DNA of 64,000 nt from Molanna angustata (Eukaryota; Arthropoda; Insecta; Trichoptera; Molannidae), in contig OY754982.1 of assembly GCA_963576475.1 (NCBI GenBank), positions 10,690,546-10,754,545 of the forward strand. Reading direction: 5' to 3'. Below are positions 46,999-58,988 of this stretch, one piece after another (position 1 is the first letter of the stretch; the number at the start of each line of letters is the position of its first letter). Both the position numbers and the translations under genes were made by a program. Below the pieces are notes generated by a model. It searched no databases. It saw only the letters and a program-made list of their open reading frames with translations, and was not told the origin of the DNA.

Positions 46999-48026
46999 CT
47001 TTAATATTTGATCCCGCAGATTTCAGGCACATGGTTGGGCCACGTTCAACAAACAATTCAAAAGTCTCCACCACTATGCTTTTTTGTAGGGTGAATTGAC
47101 TTAATAAAAACGGTCCCGACTAACATAAAACCAAGTATTATTTTTCCATTTTTGGATGTACACTTTTTGAAGTGTTATAAATGTAGTCAACGAGATGTTT
47201 TCTATCTATTGAATTCAAAGTTGACAATGGTAGTTTTGTCGTTGGATTTCCTTAAAATAATAATCGACCCCTTCTAATGTTCTGTTCGCCTAATTAGACA
47301 CCAGGAGGCGTTGAGAATACGCCCTTCAAATTAATTGGGGGATGTTTGAAAATTTACAACCCCTCTTGGCGCGTTGGCTCCCGATACTTCTCTCGTCTGA
47401 ACCAAAAACGAATGGCGGCTCGAATTTCAAATATATCAAGCGGTTTTTGAATTCCTCCCCCGCCCGTTGAAGGATTATGTTACCCTGGTCTCTTGATAGC
47501 AATAAATTCCAAGTTATCTGTTAATTAGTTTTACTCTGCTTTTATTACTCTTGAATTTTGTTTGATAATAAATAGTTACGAAATTCCCTTTTCGGAGTTC
47601 TTTCATAATCTCTTTTTGTTTTTTATTACTTTTACGTTTTAAAATTGGGCATTTTCTTCTGAGGTTCGGTTAGTCTTTATAACTGGATTAATGTTTTTTC
47701 GATACCGTAGAATTTTACAACCAAATGGCGCCAAGTTATTATTATATTATTCTTAACGTACAGGTATAAATTCGCGTATTATTTTCTTTCCCAAATTTCA
47801 AAGATATGGTGGTCATAAGTTATAAGAATGGTTGTTATAATATTTGCAAAACGCCGTTTTGTGACACAAGATTATTCAAAGAAGGTTATCGTTTAATTAT
47901 TGGTTCTACGAAACAAACAAAGTACTCTTAAATTAAGTTAATTTAAAGTAATTTAAAGTGTAAAACTTCGATCATCGTAATCAGCATTATTGACTTTGTC
48001 CAATTCTTTTGAAGAATAAGTACCTA
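46999..48026. other. non-coding stretch with a higher-GC island at 47270-47490
   Basis: No gene. The island at 47270-47490 is markedly richer in G+C, lacks repeat marks and contains CCTAATTAGACACC, a homeodomain-type core like that at about 6134. Candidate regulatory DNA only. Confidence 0.35.
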
Positions 48027-48072
48027 CTATGAGATCCAGACACAATTCTGGAATTGTGTCTGGATCTCATAG
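48027..48072. repeat. 46-bp perfect palindrome
   Basis: Arms of 22 bp (the left contains GAGATCCAGACACAATTC) pair exactly around a TG centre at 48049-48050. Three direct copies of ATAGATCTC follow at once (48069-48094). Confidence 0.95.
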
Positions 48073-48094
48073 ATCTCATAGATCTCATAGAGCT

Positions 48095-48914
48095 AAGTCA
48101 TGCAGAGCCTTGAAGACCATCAAGCACACGATATAATCCATTCGACCTGGACACCCTAATCAGTGTGTTTTATATCATTGTTGCTGTCTATTAAGCTAAT
48201 ACCAGCATAATATTAAGTCTTAAACTATATGACAATAGGGTAAATATTAACCGTTCCTCTAGATTGTTTCTGGACATGTTTGGTTGTGCTTGTTAAATGC
48301 TGATGAAGTTTCTGCTGATTCAAATTTGTCGTCTGCACGTTCGTTACTTCTAAGATTGTACACAAGCTGTCGCCTAATTTATGCTTCTTGTATACAAACA
48401 CTTAATATCATACAGATTTTAATAAGAGCGACGCCCCTTCGTTTTCGTAGCATCCCTATACTTCTCTTAGATATCCCATTCCGTTTTATCTACCGTAAAC
48501 TTTAATCGTTCCATGTGTCCCCTCCCTTCTCAAAACGATCATCACATGTTCTGAATTTATTTTCAGTTCATTACACCCCTTTATTAATACAATAATTTTA
48601 AACTCCTTTATGTTGTGTCGACACCGCTCTCGAATGTTGGCTAATTTCTTTCTATTTGTGTTCCCTGTAACGATGTTGTGTGTTGTGAATATTTAACTCA
48701 GTTTCAGTTTCATATTTTTTGAGTATTTATGCTAGTATTGAACAAAGAGTTCTATCCTATTTTTGTATGCCATTTAGTATCACTCTGGTTTGAAGAGCAT
48801 GTAATAATACAAGAGACAATGCATGAATGTGAATTGGAAAGAAATGTATCACAAGAGGTGTCTGGTTTTGATTCTCTCTGGCATCCCCTTATAGGGAATG
48901 ACATTATTTATTTT
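48095..48914. other. non-coding stretch
   Basis: No gene. Short frames (for example 48284-48505) show no domain. Confidence 0.3.
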
Positions 48915-49145
48915 AAAGCCTCGGTTTCAGCGCTAAATGCCTGTTCACCACCTCTGGTGTGGCCTCTTGGATGTCTTGGAGTCAACCACTCAATTTCTTT
49001 AGCTGGCAGTCTTGCACCACGTGTTTCACCGACTGCTCAGCTCCACACTCACAGTCAGATAATCCCTTTTTCCCTGCCTCTAGAGTAAGTAATCGCAGCA
49101 GCCCTGCTCTGTTCTCATTCTGTTTTGCTATATCACAAACCTTTG
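48915..49145 (-). mobile_element. Jockey/R1-like LINE C-terminal fragment with zinc-knuckle-like motif
   Basis: The minus strand reads RAGLLRLLTLEAGKKGL, then SDCECGAEQSVKHVVQDC with the C-C-H-C spacing found at the C-terminal end of Jockey/R1-type ORF2 proteins. It continues LKKLSG, a TGA at 48982-48984 where a Trp codon is likely, then LQDIQEATPEVVNRHLAL. Only about 75 codons are left. The plus-strand frames at 48729-49177 are antisense to it. Confidence 0.7.
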
Positions 49146-51332
49146 TGGTAGGTCAAAATCAGGTTCTCGGATTGTAGGGTCTCCTATAAGTTGTTTATCT
49201 TGAGTATTTCAGCATTATTTAATGATAATGAGGTTTCATTGCATTGATCTCTTCGGTCAATTTTTTTAAGGAATTATTTTCTTTTGTGAATTTTTTCGTT
49301 TTATTTCTGTGATATGTTGGGCAAGTTGGGGTTAAATGGAGTTTAACGTTGGCTCCATTTATCTGACTATACGTTCAGTACTTAATATTATTTCCACGTA
49401 GGTACATTGATTTCGTTCTTGCCTCATTTGAACTAAGTCAAGTTAAACCATAAAATTTTACAATCTCCAGATACTGTAAACTTTGTGATGAGTTGTGAAA
49501 GTTTGTTTTACGGTGTAATTTCAACATACAAATACATGTTTTAAACTTAACATACTACACACATCCCATAGAATACTAGGTACTAACATAATGTATTTTA
49601 CTCGTAAATTCTATATTATGTATTTTGTTTATATTATAGGTACTTCAGGATTTCTCTCTGGATGAATTTATTTATTGCAACGTTTGTTTTTTTTAATTTA
49701 TTACATTTTGTTGTACATGTTTTGTTGACTGACTCGACCGTCTAGAGTTTTTGTTCTCATTTTTATTCTGTTATCTTGGTAATCTATTTTTTTCTGTTTG
49801 ATTTTTCCATACTTTATTTGAAATATTATTTCACTTCTTAAATAATAATAATAATAATAATAAACCGTTTATTTGTTGTCATTATTGTTACATCAAACAA
49901 AAAAAAAATGTATACAAAATTTTGAACTACAATTGACAACAAAAAGGCTATTGCTCAGCTGCGCACTACCAGGTATCCCTGGAGTGCTGCTGGTTTTCAT
50001 GCATTCTATCGTACCTGTTTCAATTTCTTCTATTGCCAATGCACACTAGAAACGTTTCAGTAATTTTTATAAACTTTGATAATGCTGTAAACGAAGCGAA
50101 AATAATTATTACTATTTTTCCATTCCCTTTTATTTTCTCCTATTCGCAAATAATATTAATTTGTTTTCATGATATTGGTTTCTGATCATATTTTTATGGC
50201 ATTCGCTTATTTTGAATTGTAAGTTGTCAATTATCCGTCGTACTTACATTTCTTATGACATTTTACAGGATAAGAAATTTCTGTTTTTGATTTAGTGGAC
50301 ATCTATTTGAATAGCTAAGGAAAACAAACTATGCATGTATGTAGAAAAAATATTTCTCTCACCTGTAGCTTACACGAGTATATGGTTATTTTAGGGAATG
50401 TTCCAACAATATAACTAAAACAAGCATATTTTTGGGAAATGTTTTAGTTTTAGTGATGTAAAGATTAGGTCTTTGAAATATTTGTTTGAAAAAAATGTTT
50501 TCATCTTATTACATCAATTCTTTTTTTTTTCACTGTGGTCTAACTTATTCCATATAAAGTGTTTTATTATTATGGAACCACTTTGTATACATATTTTTCC
50601 ATAGTAAGCGTTACTTCAGAGTCATGGGGTAAAGTCGGGGTTTTCGGGGAAAACCCGCATTGAATTTTAATACGCCGAATTACTACCACCTCGTTACCGC
50701 TGCGGCTCGCCTCACCCCTTCTGTTCTCCTGTTACAAAACCTCTATTATTGTAATGTATTTTGAAATATGCATTAGTAATGGAATGAATTTCAAAAAGGC
50801 GCGAGAAAACTAAACTACTCGGATGCTTTTCGGACAGGAAACTGTGAGGTTATAATGGACGACGGCGGAGAAAAATTCACTTTCACCGACTATTTCATTA
50901 TGGAGGCGTTTTTCGAGGCAGGAATAGGCTCTGTATTGTGAAAGAGGTGATTTCCAAATCCACTTAAATCTATGATTTATGGTTTTTCGTTCCTTATTAT
51001 TGTACCTTGTTGTCGATTTACTGAGTTTGCAGTAAAGATTTTATGTTATTTTTATTTTTTATAATTATTTTTTTTATTCCTATGTATACCGTCGAAGTCA
51101 TTACAAAATGTTATAATAGCTACAAGATATGCGTTTAAATTTTCTCCCCATCATATACCCGTTTTTAATACAACTAGTTGCATGTAACACATGAGATCCA
51201 ACTGTCGATAGCGATAGTATGTATAGTTGAAGAATATGTACCAAACTATAAACCCATAAATACAAATTATTTATTATTTTATGATATTTAGTTTTCTATA
51301 CAACACATGTACCTAGGTAGTCAAGATAGGAT
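49146..51332. other. non-coding stretch with (AAT)n at 49841-49863 and a richer patch at 50620-50950
   Basis: No gene. The (AAT)n tract followed by AAACCGTTTATTTGTTGTC looks like the 3' end of a retroposon on the minus strand. The patch at 50620-50950 is G+C-richer and has no repeat partner. Confidence 0.35.
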
Positions 51333-52100
51333 AGTATGGAGGTCAGTCTTTTTTTCCTACCCGGAATATGAAAACAGCATGATGGTATATGTATATTGTA
51401 TGTTTAGAGATGAAGTATCAAACTATTAAGTCTTCTTTGATATTGTGTATAGGTGACTACCATACAAAATGTATGAAGCGATGTCGTCACTAAATTCAAT
51501 TTTTAAAAAAATTGTAAAAAAAAAATTGAGATCTTCTACTACAATGTTAATATTTTTTATAGAAAATTAAATTATCTAGTTGGGGTGTTTCGGCTTTTTT
51601 CGATAATTGTAAAAGTTTTGGAAATATAGGCAGTTAAACTCATAAATTTATCATAAAAAAAATATTTTTCTTAATAAAAAATGTTTGAGAAACCCTGGAA
51701 TTTTTTTGAAAAAATAATTTGAGATTTTGTATTTGTCTATGTTTGTACCAATTTTCAGCGTTCTAGCGTTTATGGTTTCTGAGATATATGGAAAAATAAA
51801 ATAAAAATTCAAAAGTTGATAACCCCTGACTGAAACAAAAATTCAAAATTCCGAGTATAAAAGTTTTGTAGGCCTGTAACTGTTTATATATTCTGAAATT
51901 TTAGGCTCTGTAAATTGAGCGGATCAAAAGTTATAAGGGGGGGACGGACACACAGACACACACACACAGACACACGAAATGTTCTACTCCGAATTCTGAG
52001 TAAATCCGTGTATGGAACATATATGCTGCGAAGCCTCTAAGTTGGTGTTTTTTGACTTCAAAGTTGGAAAAGCCGTGAAAAAAGTAGACCTCTCCATACA
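51333..52100. mobile_element. possible DNA element with imperfect inverted ends
   Basis: The left end GTATGGAGGTCAGTCTTTTT and the right end, read inverted (GTATGGAGAGGTCTACTTTT), match with two small gaps. The interior includes TTTCAGCGTTCTAGCG, ATGGTTTCTGAGATATATGG and GGGGGACGGACACACAGACA, phrases typical of dispersed insect repeats. An (AC)n-type tract lies at 51948-51976. No coding part. A target duplication is not obvious. Confidence 0.4.
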
Positions 52101-53129
52101 ATTCTCGCGTATTCTGGCTTGATACATTGTCGATATGTTAAGAGAACAAAGTTCTCCTGAACAAATCGACAGTTGGATGAAAATTCAACAATTATGAAAC
52201 AATGTGGAAGATTGTTATGTGATTTTTTTTATATATTTACACCGGTTTCGGAATTGACTACTGCATCGTTGTTTTTTTCCTGGGATATTACAATTTTTAG
52301 TTTAAACGTCCATTTATTATTTTTTGTGTTTGGTTTGTACCACAAATTAAACAATTTTTTCTCAAGTATGTCAACTTGCCCTGAGGAATACGCAGTAGTT
52401 TCGAGACCGGTCGTATCATGTTAGTTAGTAGTGTAAATTGATAACGTTCATTATTTTGTTAAAATATTATGCTACTTTTTATGCGATTTTATCCTTTTTA
52501 CTATCAGGAGCATAAAAACATATAGGAGGTATCCGGCACGCGTCCATTCATAGTGTGTAGCATTGGGTCTTTCATCCCTCGTTTTCGTTTTCCTGTCATT
52601 TCCAAAATGAATGGCTGCGGCGATAAGATATAAGCTGTGAGCGTCCTTATATTATCAGACATCCAACATCTCACTAGAAGTATTTTAAATGTAAAGGATA
52701 TTGTCGTCGAAGCCCGACCCGAGTCTGAAATCTTAATTGACATTTTTGGCATGTCATTAAGCCATCTCTTACACCTATTTTCTCGGGTCTTTCGTGAGCG
52801 TTTTACGTTTTTATTTTCCTATCGTAATATTTTAAATTTGACATCTTCTTGTTCTTGAGTTATCAATGTGTTATGTGTCACAAACTTTAATATAATATTT
52901 ATAAACATTCAAATACAATATCTAAGAAAACCAATATGCAGTGTTTTATGATCCATACACTAATAACGTAGATAATTATTGTTTCACATTCATTTATTCA
53001 ATTAATCATAAAATACAATATATTTTTGTTGAAAATAATATACCTTTATATCCACCTCACTAGGCTTAGCCTGTACCGAGGTGGAATATTTCACTGTCAC
53101 ATTAATAAATCTTTATGAAATATTTTCAT
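52101..53129. other. non-coding stretch
   Basis: No gene. ACACCGGTTTCGGAATTGACTACTGC (in part) near 52240 is echoed in inverted form near 52390 (GCAGTAGTTTCGAGACCGGT), suggesting a further foldback pair. A minus-strand frame at 52504-52752 has mixed composition and no recognised family. Confidence 0.35.
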
Positions 53130-54157
53130 CAAATTATTTTATTTCATTTCATTTCCTTTCATTTCATTTCATTTCATTTCGTTTCGTTTCGTTTCATTTC
53201 GTTTCGTTTCGTATCGTTTCATATCGTTTCGTATCGTTTTGTATCGTTTCGTATCGTTTCATATCGTTTCATTTCGTTTCATTTCGTTTCATTTCGTTTC
53301 ATTTCATTTCATTTCATTTCGTTTCGTTTCGTTTCGTTTCGTTTCGTATCGTATCGTATCGTTTCGTTTCGTTTCGTTTCGTATCGTTTCGTATCGTTTC
53401 ATATCGTTTCATTTCGTTTCATTTCATTTCATTTCCATTTCATTTCCATTTCATTTTCATTTCATTTTCATTTTATTTTCATTTTATTTCCATTTTATTT
53501 TCATTTTATTTTCATTTTATTTTCATTTTATTTTCATTTTATTTTCATTTTATTCTATTTTATTCTATTTTATTCTATTTCATTCTATTTCATTCTATTT
53601 CATTCTATTTCATTCTATTTCATTTTATTTCATTTCATTTCATTTCATTTCATTTCATTTCATTTCATTTCATTTCATTTTATTTTATTTTATTTTATTT
53701 TATTTTATTTTCATTTTATTTTATTTTATTTTATTTTATTTTATTTTATTTTATTTTATTTTATTTTATTTTATTTTATTTTATTTTATTTTATTTTATT
53801 TTATTTTATTTTATTTTATTTTATTTTATTTTATTTTATTTTATTTTATTTTATTTTATTTTATTTTATTTTATTTTATTTTATTTTATTTTATTTTATT
53901 TTATTTTATTTTATTTTATTTTATTTTATTTTATTTTATTTTATTTTATTTTATTTTATTTTATTTTATTTTATTTTATTTTATTTTATTTTATTTTATT
54001 TTATTTTATTTTATTTTATTTTATTTTATTTTATTTTATTTTATTTTATTTTATTTTATTTTATTTTATTTTATTTTATTTTATTTTATTTTATTTTATT
54101 TTATTTTATTTTATTTTATTTCGTTTCATTTCATTTAATTTCATTTTATTTTGCTCC
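53130..54157. repeat. 1-kb pentanucleotide array, TTTCA/TTTCG/TTTTA variants
   Basis: A continuous A/T-rich array of 5-bp units and their variants. Block order: ATTTC with GTTTC and GTATC (53134-53440), 11-bp and 6-bp mixtures such as ATTTTCATTTT (53440-53550), ATTCTATTTT (53550-53625), ATTTC (53625-53680), ATTTT with one C (53680-53712), pure ATTTT for about 408 bp or 82 units (53713-54120), then ATTTC/GTTTC again. The period-5 text has no stop in any plus-strand frame, which creates spurious frames of 381, 351 and 299 residues made of F, I, L, Y, S, R, V and H. It is non-coding. Confidence 0.98.
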
Positions 54158-54725
54158 TTTCAAATTCTGATATGTGTACGCCGTCTGCGTGCAAAAAAAC
54201 AGACAGTGAATTATTATCTAGTGTGAGTGGTGTACTCTCCACTCTTCAGCCGAACGGAATCTTTGACTTGATCTCAAAATAGAAACTTTCGCATTACCCG
54301 TTGTGTCCTATTTGTACGACTCTTCCTTGTGTTGACACTGGCCCGGGTAAGTAGGCTGTATTTTTCTTTCGCGGGAGTAAACAAATCTCGTTTCATCACT
54401 TAAGGCTACATTGGACACAGGAAGCAGGTCTCTCATGTTTACATACCTCCTTCCATCTTCTGTTGCTCCGGTATTTCATTTTATCTACGTGTGTACACCG
54501 ATATAGGAACCGACTTTATTTTTTTTCTTAATTAATGTTGTTTGACGACCTTGCTGTAAATATACAAATATCAGTTTTGACATTCTAGTGATAAATACTT
54601 TTGGAATTAATTTTGAACCTGGACCTACTTTCTACCTTCTACTTTGGACCTACCTAGAAATACTTTCTTAAGAAAAAGCAGATCCGTGATCTACTAATAT
54701 TTCTTTAACTATTTGATTTTTTGCG
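54158..54725. other. non-coding stretch
   Basis: No gene. Slightly G+C-richer at 54160-54480, without motifs. Confidence 0.3.
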
Positions 54726-55445
54726 GAGATAAGCCGATTCATTTATGATATTATTAGCAATGAAGTGCTACAAATAATATCACTCAATTATTATTATTAT
54801 TACCACTTTACACTTCCTCTATGAATTCAAAAGATCAATGCGTAAATTGTAATTTTTTGAATATATATCAAAATAAAATGCAACAAACACCGATAAAGCT
54901 TTCAATTGGGAATAATTCACCCTTCCAGATACTTTCATATCAAAGGATTAGGCTCTGAGGAGGTCGCTATACTACCTATCAACCCTAATGATTCCTAATT
55001 ATTAACGTTTAAAAAATCATTAACGATTCTACTTCACTATTCATTATTACTGATTTTTGCATTTTTATTAATTTTTTTTCAATAAATCTATAATTTCTAA
55101 ATTACGGCTAAACGACTTTGGAATTATGCCAGTGGCTAACATAATGAACTGTCATATAATATATTTATTTTAATCTCGTTACCTAAAGCGGTGTTTTTTC
55201 TATTTTTTTTTTCAAAAATGATTTATTGATATTACTAGAATTTGGAATAGCCGCGTCGCAAATGTATGTTTTTTTTATTTTATCATATGTTATTATATCG
55301 GGTCTGTTGTGTTCAATTGAACAGTTAATATTGTTATATCATAATAAATTTTTTAAAAATGAAATCGGTTCATATTCATAATATGGTTTCATGTTTATCG
55401 TGTCAATACATTTTTGTCTTTTATTATATATTTTTGAAAATTTAC
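54726..55445 (-). mobile_element. R4/Dong-like LINE, second copy
   Basis: Read on the minus strand it follows the copy at 14380-15143: GATAAACATGAAACCATAT, CAACAGACCCGAT (the RPD codons), GCGACGCGGCTATTCCAAAT (the DVAIP region), CCACTGGCATAATTCCAAA, GCGACCTCCTCAGAGCC and the GGTAATAATAATAATTGAG segment. It has more deletions and substitutions than the first copy and no usable frame. Confidence 0.75.
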
Positions 55446-57639
55446 GTTTGCGTGATTATTTTGTAATAATAAGATCACATTAAATTGACTGAATATTTCG
55501 TTAAATACTCATTTGGTAATCTATGTCTAATCATTTATTTATTTTTCAAATTTAAAAATATTCCGTTTTGATTCTACGATCTCCATTTTATCGAATACTT
55601 ATATTTCAACTGTCTTTATGAAACTTTTATTTTCCGTTTCTCGCGATAAATTTCTTTTAATAATGCGATTGCTTCTGTGAAATTCAACAACGTGCCTAGG
55701 CGGTGTGTATTCATAAATATAACAAAGCAATCTGGGAGCATTGTTCAAGAATAGCAGATTCAGGTCACTTTTTTATTGACACACTTCACCCCTCGACTTC
55801 TCTCTCTCTCTCACCCCATCCCACCACAATACCTCTCTTCTATTTAATTTGGTGACCTTTTTCCCGAGTTTCTTTAACATTTTTTTCCTTGGAGCATATT
55901 TACAATTCATTTGTGAGAGGTAGCGAAGCAGCTTTTCTCTTTGCTTCATAAATATTTTATACAGAAACTAATTATGCCTAACGTTGGATCCTCGGAGTGT
56001 TTTTCTCCGGAATTTCATTGACTTAAATTTTATCCGCTCCATCCTCTGGCTGCCTTCTCTAGGTTTATATGGTGGAGTTTCTTCTCACAACGGCGCCTTC
56101 TCGTAAACATGAGAACTCATTTATTCGAAACCTCGGAACTGTAAAAAAACTATAGAAATCTCGACGTTTTTACCGAATTCGGACGTTGAATTCTTATATT
56201 CTTTTTGTCCTCCGAGTAATCTTTTATTTACATTGTCGATCCTTATAAAAGCAGCTGATTTAAAAGCAATTTTCGATCAACATATATTTTCAATAAACAA
56301 ACTCATTTGAAGTCAATTACACAAAAAAATTTAAAAAAAAATAGTCGTTGCTAGATTTTAACAAACGTTTACCTAATTGATTGCTCAAGGCGTACATACA
56401 ATTTTAAATTCCCACCTTGTCTTATTTTTGAATAATTTAAAAAATGCGCTTATAATAATTTGTTTTGCTATAAAAGTCACTGCACCTTTTTTCTAACAAA
56501 TTGTCGCATCCTCGCTATATTTCAATAAACCAGCTTTGTACGATCACTGCTTTCATGTTTCAAGATCCCGAACTGGTTTCTTAAAGGATTCGAAATCCAC
56601 AAATATTGAATAAGGACGCTGGGATTCCAACTCCTTTGGCGAACCATCGAACGCTCTCCTATTTGTATTGAATAAGTACCCACCACTCGATTGGTGGAGT
56701 TTGAAATAAAACTTGTATCCAATTTTCCAATTCGGCATCGCTGATACTACTCGGTAGGTATAAATAAAGAAGATTCGCTCTGTCTCTCCGTGTACATTAT
56801 CAAATCCATCACGTAAAGACTTCGATGGCAGAATCGTTTTGTCTGATCCCATCTAAAGTCTTCTTCGCTTCTTCCACTCCCAATAAAATGGCTTGTCGCC
56901 GAGTATATAATATACCCAAAGACCCTTCATTCTCCTCGATACACTCGCTCAATTCAGATACACGGGAAATGTAAATTTTTTCATTCTCCCGAGAGGAACA
57001 AGCAGCTAAAGCCAAGATAGACTTTTCACTATTCAAGAGCGATTTCCCATAAAACGTTATATTCTCTTATCTTTCGGTGGGTACCTTTGAACCCGTTATC
57101 TCGATTTTTTAATCAAGACAAAAAACTGAACAACTCTTTTAATCGAATTTCTTTAATTTCTTATTTTAATTGCATCATTATATTATGCTCATAATCTTAA
57201 AATTGTGAAATCATTTATATATTTTTAATGCTATGTTTGATTTTTAATATTTAAGTACAGTTTTTATCAGGTCGAGAAATCCATAATATGGTATCTTTTT
57301 ACAATTTGGTTATAGTTCATTTGAATTTAAGAGATTTTTCTGGAATAAACTGACTGAAATATTTTTTCATTCAACATCGTTTTTTTATAATATATCGCCC
57401 TAAATGGGGTTTTACATAAATATAAAATTAACATATGATATTATTTATGAACCTCGAAGTAAAATACATACATACATAAGTACTTGATTAAAATATAACA
57501 AAGAATAAGCAAAATAAAAAAAAAATATCAAATAACAGATTAACCTATAAGTTATTTGACTTTTAGAAGTCTCTTGTTATAATCGTACATCGAGTTTGGC
57601 TTATTTTTTTTAACAATTGTGTCATTTTTAAGTGTTTAA
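55446..57639. other. non-coding stretch with higher-GC islands at 55690-56170 and 56510-57070
   Basis: The island at 56510-57070 has two long overlapping minus-strand frames (56553-56852, 99 residues; 56809-57036, 75 residues) with mixed composition and no repeat signature or known domain. The one at 55690-56170 includes a (TC)n tract at 55799-55814. Both look like unique sequence; exon, old gene piece or regulatory DNA cannot be told apart here. Confidence 0.35.
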
Positions 57640-57801
57640 ATTTTTATGTCCTTGTAGTAACAAGTACATATACATCCTCATACATTCCCTAAATTAAGCA
57701 TAAATGCTTGTGCCATAGGTGAACGAAATCGGTCGTGGCAGGATTTTAACTCGCAACCATTGTATCACAAACCCAGCGCGCTAACCGCTCTGCCACCACC
57801 C
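57640..57801 (-). mobile_element. tRNA-derived SINE, second copy
   Basis: On the minus strand from 57801 it reads GGGTGGTGGCAGAGCGGTTA (intact A-box region), GCGCGCTGGG, a degraded B box (GTTAAAATCC for GTTCGAATCC), then CGATTTCGTTCACCTAT, GCTTAATTTAGG and ACAAGGACATAAA. Head and body match 10496-10685; the tail is shorter. Confidence 0.8.
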
Positions 57802-57831
57802 ATCTTTTCCACCATCCGCATTTTTACTCTC

Positions 57832-58405
57832 CACTACTATGGAATAGTGGAGTCATGATTTCACAATTTTTAAGAGTATTTTTTTACATCAATTTCTCAA
57901 TGGGTATCATGTAGAGAGTACATACTTTGAGTTTCGTTGTGATGTTTTTGTGTGTATGCCGTACACAAATATGAAAATTTGTGTCCTCTGTACAGATCAA
58001 ACTAAAAGGCCGATGAAATTGATATTAATTAATTTTATCGCCGATGATATCATATGATATGTGTGAATTACATAAACTTAGAGCTGATTAGTTTTCCACA
58101 GACAAAAGGTTCATTTATTTTCAATGTTTCTTTATGATTTCATGTGTTAAAACTGCTCTCACGACCTGGAAATTTGAGATATTTTGATTTTGTATAAAAC
58201 TGCATTCAAAGTTGGTCAACGTAAAAAGAAAAGCATTCAACCGTTTGAAAAATTATGTTCATAAAAATAGATTTTTGTATGAAAAATATATTATAATAAG
58301 AGAATTTTTTTATGTTTGGCAATGTTTTGTTATTTGATTACATATTGATATTAGAGAGAAATATTAGCAGGGAAGCTTCGCATTGGCCACAACCCACTCG
58401 TTTTT
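57832..58405 (+). repeat. interspersed repeat, family A2 (long copy)
   Basis: It starts with a small hairpin (CCACTACTATGGAATAGTGG), shares inner segments with 8431-8690, and ends GGCCACAACCCACTCGTTTT like the family A1 copy at 38863-39354. Families A1 and A2 are thus probably related. Non-coding. Confidence 0.6.
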
Positions 58406-58988
58406 ATATTTAACTAAATTCCATTTAGATTCTGGTTGTTTTTTTTATATTCAGCTTTTATCTATAGTTTCCTTCTTTGATAATATAAGTTTGATAATGT
58501 TTCAACAATGAACGTCAACGATTATAAAGCTACCCTTCCTCGGCAAATTTGACCATTTAGATTATTCGAAACAAAGAAAGATTCATTATTATTATTATTT
58601 GGTCCACACAGAGGAGGCAAATTACATTGCCATTATTACGTCTACCCCTATCTTTGAATGGAGAAGAATGGCGAGTTCTTATTTAGGACGAGGGGTTCAC
58701 GGGAACACAATACAATCTGACACCTATTGAGATTACATCGTCCTGTATTATTATACATGGTGGTGTACCTACTTTCGGCGGTGATAATTTGATCCCACGG
58801 GATCCATCCAGCTTCCAGCAATCAGTTCTCTTCTTCGCCTTTATTGGTTACAACTGTAATATACTGAACAACCAAGGGTTGCTTTGCACCGTGTGCTTCT
58901 GAAAAATATTTTTATTTATTTTCCTTTTCAACTTTTACTTGGTTTTTGATAAAATTTTGTCTCGTATTTCTGAAAAATCTGTTGCATT
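58406..58988. other. non-coding stretch
   Basis: No gene. G+C-richer at 58600-58860 without a motif. Confidence 0.3.

Noticed and set aside
48729..49177. 119- and 72-residue plus-strand frames
   Set aside because: Antisense to the Jockey/R1-like fragment, which has the recognisable C-C-H-C motif on the minus strand.
51948..51976. (AC)n microsatellite
   Set aside because: Very short and interrupted; part of the surrounding repeat and not worth separate annotation.
53081..54226. Three overlapping long plus-strand open frames (381, 351 and 299 residues)
   Set aside because: They are translations of the TTTCA/TTTTA array. A 5-bp period without stop codons is open in all three frames; the products are repeats of a few hydrophobic residues with no gene context.
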